A stretch of 64,000 nucleotides of DNA. Source: Polydactylus sextarius (lineage: Eukaryota; Chordata; Actinopteri; Polynemidae). This document shows positions 11,630 through 24,329 of the stretch, piece by piece; the stretch's first letter is position 1; every line of letters begins with the position of its first letter. Below the pieces are notes generated by a model. It worked only from the letters and a program-made list of their open reading frames with translations, was not told the DNA's origin and made no database searches. The DNA is taken from positions 20,135,098-20,199,097 of the forward strand of contig CM028907.1 in NCBI GenBank assembly GCA_016801845.1, written 5' to 3'. Both the position numbers and the translations under genes were made by a program.

Positions 11630-13735
11630 ACAGGCAGGATAAAAAGTCCTATTTATGACCAACATCACATTTACTACATTCCACTTTAATAGCTAGATGT
11701 ATGGCACAATAAATTGGTTATGTCACAAACATACACATGTGCACGCCAAGACACAAGCTAATATAACCGTACACAGGAGCACACGCAAACAGACACACAC
11801 ACTTCTACACAAATAAGAAACATTTGTGACTTAAATCACATACACGGAAATGCATGGCTGCACACACACACACACACTCACAATCACACATGCAGACAAA
11901 CAGTCAGGGATATGTATTAGCAAAAAATTGCACAGGGACAGCAGACTGAAATGTGAATGTGTATATTAGTGTTAACTTGATTTGTTTAGAGGTATTTGTT
12001 TGTGGCCTGCTTTATAAAAAAGACTTTTCTAACAAGATTACTTTCTAAGGAACATACATAAGAAGTAAAGAAATAAAAATCAAACAATAAAATAAGAAAG
12101 TATTAACACCTTCCAGCAATGTCAACATCAAACCTTTGTTAAAAGAAAAAAAAAAAAAAAAAAACACCAACTCAAGACACTTTGAAACCAGTATAATTTA
12201 TCAAGGTTAAAGGTCCTAAGCAGAACAAGAAAGGTTAATAGAAGTTATTTCAGTTCTGAATAAAACATTGTAAAATCCCTGCATGGAATCAATACACAAG
12301 ATTTTATCATCTATTATATGGGGCTTTTGTGGCAAATCTCAGTATTTGTTGTGAATTTATTATTTTGTGGTGTGAAAGTATAACAAAGAAAAAGTCGATT
12401 CACATTTACATTCATATTTCCCAAGTGTAACCACTGACTATGGGAAAAAAAAAAACAACAAAACATGAAGAAGTCTTCTGTTTTGGTTTTTACAAAAGTT
12501 GAAGGTTTTGAACCACACAAATTACGAAAAAAAAAAAAAAAAGCGATACACAGAAATGCTGTTATTCACAGCACAAAATAAATGTGTGCACAAAATAACC
12601 ATGGGATTTATGCACACAAGACAAAAGGCCAGCGGGCCACAACATTCAGAATGCGACAGTCAGCAGCAAAGATTACATGCTCAGAGCTGCTGCCGCCACA
12701 CACATCACATGCTGCGTATAAGTTGATTACATTGTATTTTTAATTTGTTCCCTAACACTGAAAAAGGTGTCTTTTTCATTTGGCACACCCAGCTATATAA
12801 TTCGGATTCAATTTATCTCAACAACAGGAGTCAGTGACTTTTTATTTTTAACTGAATTTTTAACATTTGAATATAAACATAAACTAACCAACTAAATGCA
12901 TTCATTCATTCATTCATTAAAACATTAAATTAATATGAAATATCCTCAGAGAAAAACACACTGTTACCTAGTCCCCACTCCTGCATGCATTTTGAGCTGT
13001 TCATGGATAAACTGGATTTATTTGGCATGCACACGTGTGGCTGAGCAGTGGCATCATCCACCATTCACTCTTCCAATGATTCCACCATCATCATGGTTCC
13101 ACAGCCTGTCATTTAATGCCATACATTGGAGTAAAAATTATTATTTTCAATCCCCGAACTCTTTTGACACAAAAAACAACGCTTCAAAACCCCGGCAACA
13201 TTCAGCTCTGGATGCAGTGTAAATTATTAACTGTAGAATGTATCACCTCATACATTATTAAACTGTTTTATACAACAATTGAAATTCTTAGAATTAAAGA
13301 ATTAAGTAGAATTAAAAATGACTAGTGTGAATGTCATGGAATCTGCAAGGTCGATGATGAATTAAACAGAGTGGATCCAAAATGATGCTTCTGAGATTTT
13401 GATCGCCCAAATCAGTCAATTTGTAAATGGTGGCGGTGGGGATCATACCAGAATGGCTCTCATATATCACACAAATCCTCCATATTGCAAAATATGAGTT
13501 GACATTTCCAGTGATTTGGATTATTGTTTAGATCTGAACAAAACTGTTTGCAATAACTCTGGATGATAACTCAGCTCTGTGCGATAGGAGAACACTCTCT
13601 GTTGTACCTCCACAAAAAAAAAAAACTGTATCAGTCCTACTGTCCATTCATTGCTGACTACGTTTTTGTATCTCTGTATGTTATGTGGGTGCATTACCTT
13701 GCACTTTCCCCTTTGCCTATTGTCATTTTTGTCTT
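11627..13735. other. Intergenic DNA, CA-rich and AT-rich
   Basis: Scattered CACA and poly-A runs (for example near 12145-12165 and 12525-12542). A (CATT)n stretch lies near 12897-12917. No gene was recognised. Confidence 0.4.
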
Positions 13736-13797
13736 GCTACTGTGATGGAATAATTTTTCCAGTGGGATCAATAAAGTACATCTGTCTATCTATCTAA
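13736..13797 (+). repeat. LINE 3'-terminal sequence with (CTAT)n tail
   Basis: Sequence of the type tttccagtgggatcaataaagt followed by ctgtctatctatcta matches the 3' end shared by many fish LINE copies: an AATAAA signal followed by a short tandem tail. The related tail at 52.38 kb belongs to a LINE with a recognisable endonuclease fragment. How far this copy extends upstream is unclear. Confidence 0.5.
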
Positions 13798-14557
13798 AAA
13801 ATGTCAGGGAAATTAAAATAATTAAAGACCAACAAACCTAGATCTATACCAAAATGTAATAAGCTCTTCTTTGGCTATCGCAAATAAATAATCAACTGGA
13901 TAGTCACAACACAGCAAAGCCAAAAAGTGAAAACGGTACTTGTTCCAGCTATCAGGATTCCTGGGGCTCTGACTTTTAATCATCAAGGTGTTTATGACTG
14001 CAGTGTTGGATTTGAACAGATGCACCTAAACCTCACTTCAGCTTGAAACCAGTTTTTATTGGCATGATTGTAATACATCACATGAGCCTGACACACACAC
14101 ACAAATACACACAACCTGAATGGCAAAGTAAATCAAGGGCAGGTATTACCACTCATTTTTATAGACTCCATAAGTACTTCTCAAGTTTATATCTGTTATA
14201 TCCTCAGCACATTTAAATGGTTAGTCCTCTTGTTAGTCTAGCCTACTTTTATTGCATAGCTCCAGTATTTATCATTTGTTTTGTTTAAATACCAAGCCAA
14301 ACATAAACAGTCATAAATCTTCCATGAACACAGCATATATGTCCCAAGGGACTCAATGTTTCAGGTTCCCATAGGGGAGCTGTTCACAGTGCCTGACTGT
14401 AAATGGCAAATTCCCCAGAAACTCTTTGTCCCATTTTAACAACTATGCTCAGGTCGGGATTTTTTGTCGCTGTCTTTCTTTAGTTTACAAAAGAGCAAGT
14501 TAGACACTGCCCCTCCCTCTGTTCACCACACCACCACACAAACACAAACACAAACAT

Positions 14558-14582
14558 ACACACACACACACACACACACACA
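14558..14582. repeat. (CA)n microsatellite
   Basis: About 12 CA units, preceded by a degenerate ACAAACA run. Confidence 0.9.
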
Positions 14583-14833
14583 AGCTATTTCTCAGCATGT
14601 AATCATTTATATGTAGAAACATGAATGCAGGCACATGCAAATAAAAAAAAAATGATTAAAGGATTTTAGTGAGGTCATTGTTGAAAACGATTTGGCATAT
14701 GAGAGGTGAGGTGATTGTTAATGGAGGGCTTTCCAGTGGTTAAAGAGGACTTGGGGTCACAGCACTTTAGGCTTCGAAACACATTCTAAAGAGATCATCC
14801 GACAAAACGGAATCATTTATTCCACCTGCACTA

Positions 14834-14863
14834 AAATATACATCGACAAGTCGATGTATATTT
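14834..14863. repeat. Perfect 14-bp palindrome with 2-base centre
   Basis: Arms aaatatacatcgac and gtcgatgtatattt are exact reverse complements separated by aa. No flanking terminal repeats or duplication were recognised. Confidence 0.75.
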
Positions 14864-15209
14864 GATGTATAAGTCAACTGACAAGTCTTTTGACTGTAGA
14901 ATCAGTAAATGCAACACACATCAGCAAGTCTACACTTAGCAGAAAAGGAGAAGCCTAGTGGGAGATGTAATCTCTGCCTGGATTATATTGAGAGGTGACA
15001 TATTGTTTAAAATAATGAAGTTATGTTGAGTTACGTTGAAGTTATAATCAATGGCAGTGATAAGGAGTAGTGGGGATGAATGGCAGACATCGAAAACACA
15101 TGACTGGAGAGCAGGGTTCTCAACTAAGTCCTTTCAGTGATTAAGGCAATTAAGTCATTTGGTTATAGAAACGTCTTGACTTTCGCTAAATGAGACCACA
15201 ACCTTTGCC

Positions 15210-15925
15210 ATCGGGCTGAAGGAGTCCTTTTGAGACTTAGCTGGCCCAGTGGTCTTCTAAGGCAGTTAGTTATAGAGAAAAAATAGCTGCCAAAATAGCT
15301 GCAGCAACTGCAATCATATCTACATAAACCTGGGTGTGGGAGGAATGCAAGGTGGCCATGAAGTAGAACTTTCAGCTAGTCAAGGAAGTTCTAAGAAACT
15401 GTCTGATTGCTCAGTAAGAGGAAACAGGGCTTAGTTCAAAGGAGGAAATCTGCTGACTTGGACTTGCATAACATTGGATGGTGGAAAGAGCACATTGTCC
15501 TTTGAGGAGGAAGCATATAGTCATAGTCACCGAGGTGGATAAGAAGCTACAAAGTGGGCAAGATCCTTAATGTAATGATGAATGTTCTGAACAATGTTGA
15601 GCTGTCCAATGTTGCAAGGTTATTGGGAATAGTGTCTGTAGAACAGAGTGGTGGTTCCCATTTTTCAGAGAGGAGATGGGAGATTGTGTTCCAATTACCA
15701 GGGTATCACACCACTCAGCCTCTAGGGAAGAGCATATGCCAATAAGAGAAGAGCCAGACTGATAATTGATCAATCAAACCGATTTAGGGAAAAGTAGTAT
15801 GGATTATGTCCTGGTCATGTAATAATGGATCAACCCTTCAGTCTTGCAGGGCTTCTTATGGGGTAAGAATAGTTTGGCTGTTAAGATCACAAGGTTTAGG
15901 TCAGTGTACAACATACGAAGAAGTA
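15210..15925 (+). pseudogene. RTE-type LINE reverse-transcriptase fragment
   Basis: Degenerate copy of the N-terminal and finger/palm part of an RTE-type (Expander/Rex3-like) reverse transcriptase. Landmarks in order are gctgaaggagtccttttgag (about 15215), aacctgggtgtgggaggaat (15328), a GGAAACAGGGCTTAG stretch (15420), ctgctgacttggacttgc (15450), ggtggaaagagcac, and ggtggttcccatttttcaga (about 15650). The last encodes VVPIFQRGD followed by SNYQGIT, the conserved V-P-I-F-K-x-G-D...NYRGI box. The catalytic Asp-Asp region is not reached and there are many stops. It is probably the same family as the 3' pieces at 8.4, 42.0 and 58.7 kb. Confidence 0.8.
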
Positions 15926-16394
15926 TCCTGTTCACATATTTTTAGTTTTCTTTGGATATCCACCTGGTTATTTATCATCTGCAGAGACGCCAGAGCTGAA
16001 TGTAGTTTTAAAACCAGGGTTTAAGTTGAGTTAAATCAAAGAGAACAACACAGATATGAGAACATGTGAAGTAATGAGCATGAACCTGACTAAAGATAAG
16101 GAAGCTACTAATTTAATCACACATGAGTCTATGAACCTATTAAACACACAAAAGAAAGATTGCATTTACATAGATTATGTGCCAGACAGTTCACAGTTGT
16201 GATTATGACATTATGGCAGATGCACAAAATGATGGATCTGTTATTTCTACCACATTTGTGAATGTATGTGTTATCACTACATTTTAACTCTGTGCCAACT
16301 GTTGTTCTAAATTTGTGTATCCTTGTTTCCTTTTTTTCTTTTCAGGTGACAGTTTCAAGTCAAACTGAAGTAAATAGAAAAAAGCACCACCAGC

Positions 16395-16445
16395 ACGAGA
16401 CACACAGATAGAGAGAGAGAGAGAAGGCAAGAAAGAGAGAGAGAG
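16395..16445. repeat. (GA)n low-complexity tract
   Basis: Imperfect GAGA tract from a purine-rich block. A strong splice-acceptor-like sequence (pyrimidine run then cag near 16345) lies upstream, but no coding exon follows it. Confidence 0.8.
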
Positions 16446-16681
16446 CCTGAGTTGTACAGAGAGAGTAAGAGAACTGGATCTATGTAGACGCAACTGCTTG
16501 TAATGATTTCCTCTGTCTCTCTCTCTCTGTGCAGCACACTGAAAATATGCTTGGCCCAGTGTGTGGTTCATCGGTTGAAAACTGGAACATAGATGCACAG
16601 AAACACTCTTAAGTATGGTATAGATTAGCACAGAGCAGACTTTCTAAATTCATTCATGTAAACAAAGTAGATTCACTCACT

Positions 16682-16689
16682 CACACACA

Positions 16690-16737
<48 letters not shown>
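16682..16737. repeat. (CA)n microsatellite
   Basis: About 27 CA units with one TA interruption. Confidence 0.96.
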
Positions 16738-16739
<2 letters not shown>

Positions 16740-16961
16740 GTCCTCTTGGTTAATGGCTTTAGAGGTAATTATGAACAGAACATTTAAGTATTAGGTTAAA
16801 TGTAAAACACAGAATTGTGGTGTATAAACATGTCATTTTTACTTGGAATGAAGGGGCCATAATGCAAGTCATTATAAATATAAACCCTTCCCTTTTCCTG
16901 CAGAAATATTCAGAAAGTCAATAGGGTCACCCCTCGCCTTACTGTCTTACAAACAAGTGTA

Positions 16962-17426
16962 TTAAAGGGGAGTTCCGGCACATTTGAACCATTGTTCTAC
17001 TGTTAGAGGTCTTTAAGTACTATTGACTATTTTGGGAATCAACAGAGGTATGTGACAACCTGCTTAAACACTTGTGTTATACTATTTCTTTACCACTACT
17101 GAGTTAAACAGGCATAGTGTTGGTTGTTCATGAGGCTCCTGGCTTACATTGTACAGACATTGAACATCTCTTTCTAAGCCCTTAGAGCTTAGGGCTTAGA
17201 AAGAGATGTACGATGTCTTTAGTGGCAAAAATTGCTGTTTATTTTGGCGTTAGCACTCTGCCTGGGTCACTTAGTTTATTAGCTGCCTGTCCACACTTGC
17301 TGTTATCACAGCATCTCCACTATCATAGCACCAATTTGTTTCATTTCTTTTTTTTTTTTTTTGGCAAGTGACATTCCTCAAAGACCAGTAGATTACCCAT
17401 TTAAATGTGCTGGAGATCCTCTTTAA
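16962..17426. mobile_element. TTAA-flanked MITE-like element
   Basis: The two ends are imperfect inverted repeats. Reading inward, ttaaaggggagttccggcac and ttaaagaggatctccagcac continue into acattt on both sides, with 22 of 27 positions matching. TTAA occurs at both outer ends. The 465-base interior has no coding frame. Near the middle is a perfect 19-bp hairpin (17164-17182 and 17191-17209). TTAA targets are characteristic of piggyBac-type transposases, but other superfamilies can also use TTAA or TTA. The element is non-autonomous if real; superfamily is inferred from the target only. Confidence 0.55.
17164..17209. repeat. Perfect 19-bp hairpin inside the MITE-like element
   Basis: Arms acatctctttctaagccct (17164-17182) and agggcttagaaagagatgt (17191-17209) flank the 8-base loop tagagctt. 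Partial complementarity extends outside the arms. The precision is striking next to the imperfect terminal repeats. Confidence 0.9.
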
Positions 17427-19181
17427 CAAAAAGTATAGATTTTCAATTATCCACAGTTAGAGTAAGAATTCTCAAAATACAAAATAAGTAATTTGTGTTA
17501 ACTCTGTAACTAGTGTATATAAGTATATATGGCTGTGTAAAATGAAAGACAAAATAATCACGTGAATATAAATATGATAAATATGAATTAATATGTTTCT
17601 TTCTATTCTTTTATTGAATTTTTGAAGCATTTTTTTACATAAAATATAATTATTTGAGCATATCAGGATGACAGCAGCAAAAGCTGAGCGCAGTCACATG
17701 CATGTGAACCAATTTTTTATTTTATTCATTTTGGTTTTGACTCGAGACAAACCAAAAGACTGAGTCACTTGTCACAGTCAATCTTGCATAGTGATAAGGG
17801 ACCTTTATTTTCTCCCATACTCACACAACCCATGGTATTCGGCTAATATATTGATAAAACATCTTCAATTTACAGGAGATGTTCCTCGACTTGCTGAGAA
17901 CCCATGACTATCACAATATAATATGCTTGAGCTGACCTGGAGGTTTTGGACAACCCAGGTAATCCCTCCCTCTCACTTCACCTACTCAGGAGAAACAGGA
18001 ACATCCAAAGTTGAGTAACAAGTTACTTTTTTTCACACCACCAAACCAGACCTATGACTTGTATACCCACTCCCACAGTTATCTTTTCACATCTAATACT
18101 GAGTCCTCTATCCAAACTCATTAATGATGACAGATATGGTAACAGTCAGAAATGTCAGGGTCATCTAAAGTAATACCCCATTTTAACCAGGTGACACAGT
18201 GCATTTAAATTCTGCAAGTAATACAATTCAGTTCTAACATAGGTTGGTATATGTTGGTACAAATATCAAACAAAAAGTATTTCAGCCAAAATGTCCCCAA
18301 ACTCCCCATACTGACATCCACGAGCAGTTTCATAGCAGAGTTAACATGGTCAACTCAACCCCCACTCCAGTCCGTGGTCCGGGGAATATGGGGAGAACTG
18401 GACTGCGCAGCCTCAACACACACCTCCACTTTTTTATTGACAACTTCAGTTCCTTCTAGAATCATGGACATCGTTTCATCGACCATGCAGATGGTCTCCC
18501 TCTAAATAAAGCTTGCGGGCTGTTTCTGCCAAGTTGGCATACATCAGCCACTATCCCTGTGCTCCTATGTCCAATGTAAAACTAAAACGTGGGATGATTT
18601 CCAGAGATAAAGCCACTGATCTGCCCTTCAAAAGGTACAGTTACTAAAAGTTAATAAAAATGATTTTGTTTGTGGCCTTCTGCATGTTTTGGGGCTTTAG
18701 CTTTACTTTTTTCTGGCTTTAGCTTTTTTTTGCCACTTTGTGCTGTTCTTTATTTCATCACGTGCTGTTTTACCCAAACACAAAATCTTTTTTCTTCTAT
18801 TGATTTTGGAGTCAAAGCCAAGCTTTATAACTACCACCGTTTCGATTTTAAGATTTCAACATTTTTTTAAATCTCTTAAAAGTTCAGCTCAGTAATTAGA
18901 AGGGATGCCCCAAACAGCTTTTTTTGGTTCCAATTTCAGTTATTGCAGTTGCCTACATAATGGAGCCACGTATCATTTTTGTTTGTTTGTTTAAAAAGTA
19001 GATAAGCAAACGAAGTAACTAAAAGATATGTTCAGCTTAACCTATTTAACTTAATGAGGGGAGCATTGTGACACAATGCAAAATCAAAATACTACTTTGA
19101 ATTGTTTTATAACTTAATCGCCTGCTCTGATAACATTTTGGAGCTTTGGTATCATCAAGGTGGCAGTGGTTTTGAGGAGCT
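17427..19181. other. Intergenic DNA, nothing recognised
   Basis: Two overlapping plus-strand open frames near 18244-18505 have no domain. No repeat family was recognised. Confidence 0.4.
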
Positions 19182-19625
19182 TTATGAATAGACACACACA
19201 CACAAATCCCTCTCACCTCTCTTGGGGGTTGGTGTGTGTGTCTTCCTCAAGCTTGTCCTCCTCCACCAGAGGCCTGGGAGTTTGAGGGTTGTGTGCAGTG
19301 TCTTAGCTGTTCCAGGGACTATATACCCTCTTGTAGCCGGAGACCCCAGATGTTGTACCAGGAATGTGCCAGAACCCCTCTCCCAGGGAGTTACAACTCC
19401 CAGTGATTCCATGCCTTTTCCCTTGGTATTTCTCAAGCTTACTGAGTTCCTCTTCCTCTCCATCACTGCTGGCATCTTCTGTTGTTTGTCGACCAACACG
19501 ATATCCAGTTTACTATCTATTACCTGTTTGTCTATCTCGATTTGCAAGTCCCACAGGACCTTAGCTTGGTCATTATCAACCATAACAATATGTGAACAAC
19601 AATACGCATTCTCTTTAAATGACAC
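19182..19625 (-). pseudogene. Dong/R4 (Rex6)-type LINE, C-terminal fragment
   Basis: An uninterrupted 147-codon frame that resembles the C-terminal end of restriction-like-endonuclease LINEs. Near its start (residues about 20-50) it reads AKVLWDLQIEIDKQV followed by DIVLVDKQQK; near residues 107-119 it reads GTAKTLHTTLKLPGLW. The family normally has a Pro-Asp pair before IVVVDK and a DVAIPSD segment after it. Here the Pro-Asp is Leu-Asp and the DVAIPSD segment is not readable, so the endonuclease would be inactive. The internal sequence between the conserved blocks has diverged or shifted frame. The plus-strand frames over the same bases are shadows. A related piece is at 24.3 kb on the opposite strand. 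Confidence 0.75.
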
Positions 19626-20270
19626 CTACATATATCTCCATGCAGTATGCCAGGATAATAGTGCACTTGTTAACACCGTAGGCAATTAAAGGAGAATTCT
19701 TCTACCCATGGACCGAGTGTCTACTTTGTCAAATGCTGCAAACTTAAATGTAACAAGCTTTGCCTCAGTCTTGTTTTACCTGCATGGGTTCGTGTGCATG
19801 TATATGTGTGTGAAGGTTACACTTGCATTGACGTCTCGACATTTTTGTTGTTTCTATTTATGTGCTGATGACAACCTGGCCTAAATCTTACTCTCTGATC
19901 GGGTCCCTGGGAGGCTTGTACAAGTGCATTGTGGGAAAATAAAACCTTTCACCAGCTGACCCTGTCACACCTTTCTGTCACTCTGCAGCAAGTAAATTTT
20001 TGTGTTTGTGCGTATGCATGTATATCTCTCTCCCAGGTGGTTATTTCTTTTTCTTTTCTTGTTCCATATCAGTTTTTTTACTGTCTGCTGCTCTCCACCT
20101 GTCTGAAACTAACCCCATCAGTGAAATGTTGTCTTTATCAAATCGCATAGTTTACATATTGCCAACTTTTTCAAGGTCAGTCCTAATATTTCTCATATTT
20201 TTGATTGGAACTATCTTTTTCAAATTACAAAGATTCCTTATACTTAACTTCTATTTTTTCTTTTGGTATG
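19626..20270. other. Intergenic DNA, nothing recognised
   Basis: Pyrimidine-rich stretches give Phe/Leu-rich open frames (about 19929-20386) without any domain. Confidence 0.4.
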
Positions 20271-20318
20271 ATATTATTATTATCATTATTATCATTATTA
20301 TTGTTGTTGTTGTTGTTG
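20271..20318. repeat. (ATT/ATC)n(TTG)n microsatellite
   Basis: Trinucleotide tract that changes from ATT/ATC units to TTG units. The hydrophobic run in overlapping open frames comes from it. Confidence 0.93.
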
Positions 20319-23300
20319 GCATGCAGGGGTTTAAATTCAAATTATCAATTAGTTGTTGTTGTCTCTCTGCTTTGGCTCTGCCCTAGTGCCTGCCATATTT
20401 GGAAAAAATAGTATTGAGCCAGAATCTGTTGTCTTTAGAGAAACCATAATTCCTTTAGGAGTTTATTAAACGGCTTTGGAATAGAAGAACATGCAATCCT
20501 CAAGCCAAACATAAAACATGAAAACTGCATGAAGTAAATTAAGTCATGAGGTTTCAAAAACAGCAGCCAGCAGTTTTCCAGTAACTCTGGTGTTGAATTT
20601 AGTTTAAGTATCTGGAATGTAACAGAGTTTCTGCAGGATCACAGTGCTTGAATTAGAGTCAGTTGTTTCAGCCACGGCGGAGCCTGCTCTGCCGTAGAAG
20701 TTCTCCCATCATGTAGTGGCACTGATACAGCACATATCCCAGACCTTTCCATGACCTTGTCTCTCCCTATCTAATATTCACTCACTCCTTCTGCATCTCC
20801 TTCCCCTTGCTCTCTTTCTCCTCTTTGTGTCTGCTTGCATTCTATCTCCTCTCCTCCTCCTCCCACTGGGTCTTTCATATTTCAGTAGTTTTTAGCAAGG
20901 ATCAACTCTCTGAGGTTAAGTTGTTCCTTTAAAAGGTCTGTGTTTGTGTGGGTTGGTGCGTGAGTTTGGTGTGTGTGCTCAGTGGACCAGCATGTCCCAG
21001 AGGTTAAGTCGAGTGTTTCAGAAATCAGTAGGTGAGGTGTCTTACTGCTGTATAGTGAGTGCAGCATGTATGTGTGTGTTTTCTCTATCAGCAAAGAAAC
21101 CCCTGGTTACCAACTGTCACATTCAGTTTCATTTTAGGTTTTCTTTATTATAATACTACTTTAAATCCTTCATTTTTGTTTCCTAGACAAACAGAATGGA
21201 AAATAACATAAAAGGGGAACAAGGACACAGTGCGATAAATGGAAAGTTGCCAACAAAGAGAAGGGTGGATGATCCTGTTTTAGTTGTAAACATTGCCCCT
21301 ATTGGATACAAGTTGCAAAAAACCAAACCTTGCATGAGTGTAACGTGAGTGAGGCAAAAGCTGAATAGTGAAGGTGTAAACCCATAGGATGTTGACATGC
21401 TGAGTAATGTAGAAGTGGTACTTTCACCCAAATAAAAGATCTGGACACTTCCACTAGGGACAGTCACAGGCACAGGCACCATTAGACCTACAACTCCCTT
21501 GTTCTGCAAGTGGCCAGGAGCTTCCACAAATTTTACTACATTTGTTGATTTTTTCATCTTTCATATTTGTTGCGAGGGCACATATTGATATATTGATGTA
21601 ATCATCTGTGTTGGAAGGAAGCACAGTGATTAAGTGCAGACTCTTAGACCAGCCGGACCAAATTTCACTGCGAGCAGGGCAGTTGACCTAGAAAAAGAAC
21701 AAAAAAGAGCCAGTTTTTGTCGCTGATGTTGGGTTGTAGAGGGTGAGATGAATGGGAGAGGGAGATTGCAGACTTTTCTGTCTATGTATTTGCAGAGACC
21801 TTTTTCCGTCACATCATCTTGGCTCATTATGTTGTCACAATGTTAGATTGGTGAAACGTGGTCCATAATGTTTCCATAATGAGTTCACTAGTGTGTATTT
21901 TGCTCTTGTTTATTCATAGCTTCATTCACTGCTCCATTCCTTCAGATGCTAATGCACATGATCATAACTGTTTCTGGTTTAATCAATAAGGAACAAAAAA
22001 AAAATCCATCCAATCTATCTCTTTCTCCTATCCATAATGTTGTCACACACTTCTAATAACAATATGAACCTGTCAGTGGCAAAAACATATGTACATTGGC
22101 GCTATTTGCTTACCTTGAAGCAGTGAAGTGATTACACAAACTTTTATCTGCAAGTTATCCTTTACTAAAAAACAATGTCACATATAAAGTCAGTTATCCT
22201 AATCAAACCTCTCACCACCAAGCCAAAGTGATCTAGTTGTTCCCCATCATTTATTCATATCTACTGGCTGTTCTACACTGACGCTTTGGTACACATTTCT
22301 AATCACTGTAAACTGTAAAGTGGTTAGCCGGAAACTAGAAGGCTCTGAAACCATACTTACTGTTCTGTGAGGCTGTATTTGATCAAACAGTGCTATTAGC
22401 TTAAAGGTGATGTCAGCATGTCAAGCATGCTCACAATAATGGGAACATGCAAATGTTCAGCAGGTAATATTAATAATGCATATTTGCAGAATAGTAGTAT
22501 ACACAAAGTACAGTTGAGCGAAAACAGCCCTATTTAACATGTCAGGGAATCACCAAAGAGTACAACTGTTGGACAACTTAATAACGCAGGCATAAGTATC
22601 TTGTATGTGGTTCCTGTGAAAAATAGGTTAATGTTGCAAGCCATTAGTATAACTATAGTTATTATCAGCTACAGATACATAGTGGTAGACTCTGCATGCT
22701 ATAACTTCCTTAATGTCCACAAATTTACATATGGACATATTCATCATTAGTTTCAATGCTGACAACAGCATTCTCAATTCAATCAATAACTAGTCCACTG
22801 CTGTTTGCTGCAGGAAACATTTTCAGACATTAAAACACACTGTTTATTCAAGAAATGGTTGCAATTATTCAGAATATTTGAAACATTAACATTTTAACAA
22901 AAAAAAATCTGTCATGAAAATTAATTGAGAAAGTCCACGAAAAATTCTGGTCTTAAAGATGAACTAGTGAAGTGTACTCTCACCTCATGTTTGAGCTATT
23001 CTTGTTATTTGGCTTTATGATATACTGTATGATTTTAATCATTGCAATTTAAGATTCCTGTATTTTGTACTCTCTCTGAGTTTATAATGTGTGCACATTA
23101 CAAGCTGCTTGAGTGTGTGTAACATGACCCACTATAATTTTTCAGCTGGTGCTCTTAAAAAAAAAAAAAAAATTGGCACTTTACTTGTAGACTTTGTAGT
23201 CTTTCACTTCTGCTTGAAATTGTGAACAAAATGTTGGTACCAATTGTATTATAGAGAAATTTCAGCTACATCATGCAGTGAAATTTCCTGAAGCAAGCAG

Positions 23301-23644
23301 ACTAATTATAACCGAGCTTAACTTTACTTAACTCAAAAAATACGGTATCAAAATTTTAGTGACATGTTTGACCATTTCTGACCAAATACCAGGAGTTCAA
23401 GGAGCAACAAGTCCAATGGCACTAAAATTTTGACTGCATGTATGTTTAAACTGGTACCTGAGTGATTTTAGCTATAGTCCATATTGCAGCAACCACAGTT
23501 CAATTCTCACTTGGGATCTTTATTCTCTCGCCTATCATGACATCAGGTTTTGTGGCTGCCAGCACTGATACATGCATTTTCTACTGGGAAATGCTATTTT
23601 CTAGTTTTATTGACTGCACAAGGGAAATACCTGAAAAATATGTG
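20319..23644. other. Intergenic DNA, nothing recognised
   Basis: More than 3 kb without a recognisable gene, RNA or repeat family. The minus-strand open frame at 21183-21557 (124 codons) shows no domain. A poly-A run lies near 23159-23172. Confidence 0.4.
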
Positions 23645-23735
23645 GGGGTTGGTGAAGAAGATCAGTGGTTCAATTCCTAGGCTTCTTAAGTCTGCATGTC
23701 AAAGTGTCTTTGGCTGATAGACTTTGACGTGTTTT
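23645..23735 (+). repeat. Fragment of a teleost interspersed repeat
   Basis: The segment gaagatcagtggttcaattc then ctgcatgtcaaagtgtcttt matches a common fish repeat whose consensus continues with 'ggttcgattcc...gcatgtcaaagtgtccttgggcaagacactgaa'. The 43.6-kb copy shares the 'aatgtccttgggcaagat' portion. It is either a tRNA-derived SINE or a non-autonomous DNA element. Confidence 0.5.
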
Positions 23736-24329
23736 TGTGATTTGAAAATGCTGTGCTTTTGCTATAACATGATATGATAAGGTTTGATGTATAAAGTATT
23801 AATGCAAATGTAAATTGGGGAGTTTTACATTAAAGATAAGACTTCAGACTTCCAGTGCTTAAATAGATTTTGGTATTGACATGTTTTTATAAAATGTGTT
23901 TTCTATTATAAAGTATTCAAGTCAAGTACACATTTGTTCCACTTTACAGTATGTTATTTTGATAGGAAATCAAATAAGTATAGAGTGCTAAATTTGCAGA
24001 CAAGAAATCTTCAACTTTTTATATCTTTGCACAGATTTATTAGCATTGTTATTTGACACAACTGGAGAGTATTAAGCACAATGTACGTCTTTCATCAGTT
24101 GTCTATTTCTTCATCATCACATTCTCCCCTCATTTCTCCTCCATGTCATCAGTCTATCCCATTTCTCCCCACTCTTCATCCAGCCCTTTCCCAGTCAGTG
24201 AGTAATTAACAGACAGAAGTATCCATTCTGGAATAGAGCCAGGTAGTGATTTATGCTCAAGTGCCTAAAATACCACTCTCTGTTTTCTCTTTCTCCCTTT
24301 CACAGACATACCCTTTTTAACTTTTAGTA

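Noticed and set aside
16340..16400. Strong pyrimidine tract and cag, like a splice acceptor
   Set aside because: The following sequence is stop-rich and runs into GA repeats; no exon could be supported.
19222..19689. 155-codon plus-strand frame
   Set aside because: Shadow of the minus-strand LINE fragment over the same bases.
20000..20411. Hydrophobic frames that look like transmembrane segments
   Set aside because: Hydrophobicity comes from ATT/TTG and T-rich simple sequence; no conserved domain.
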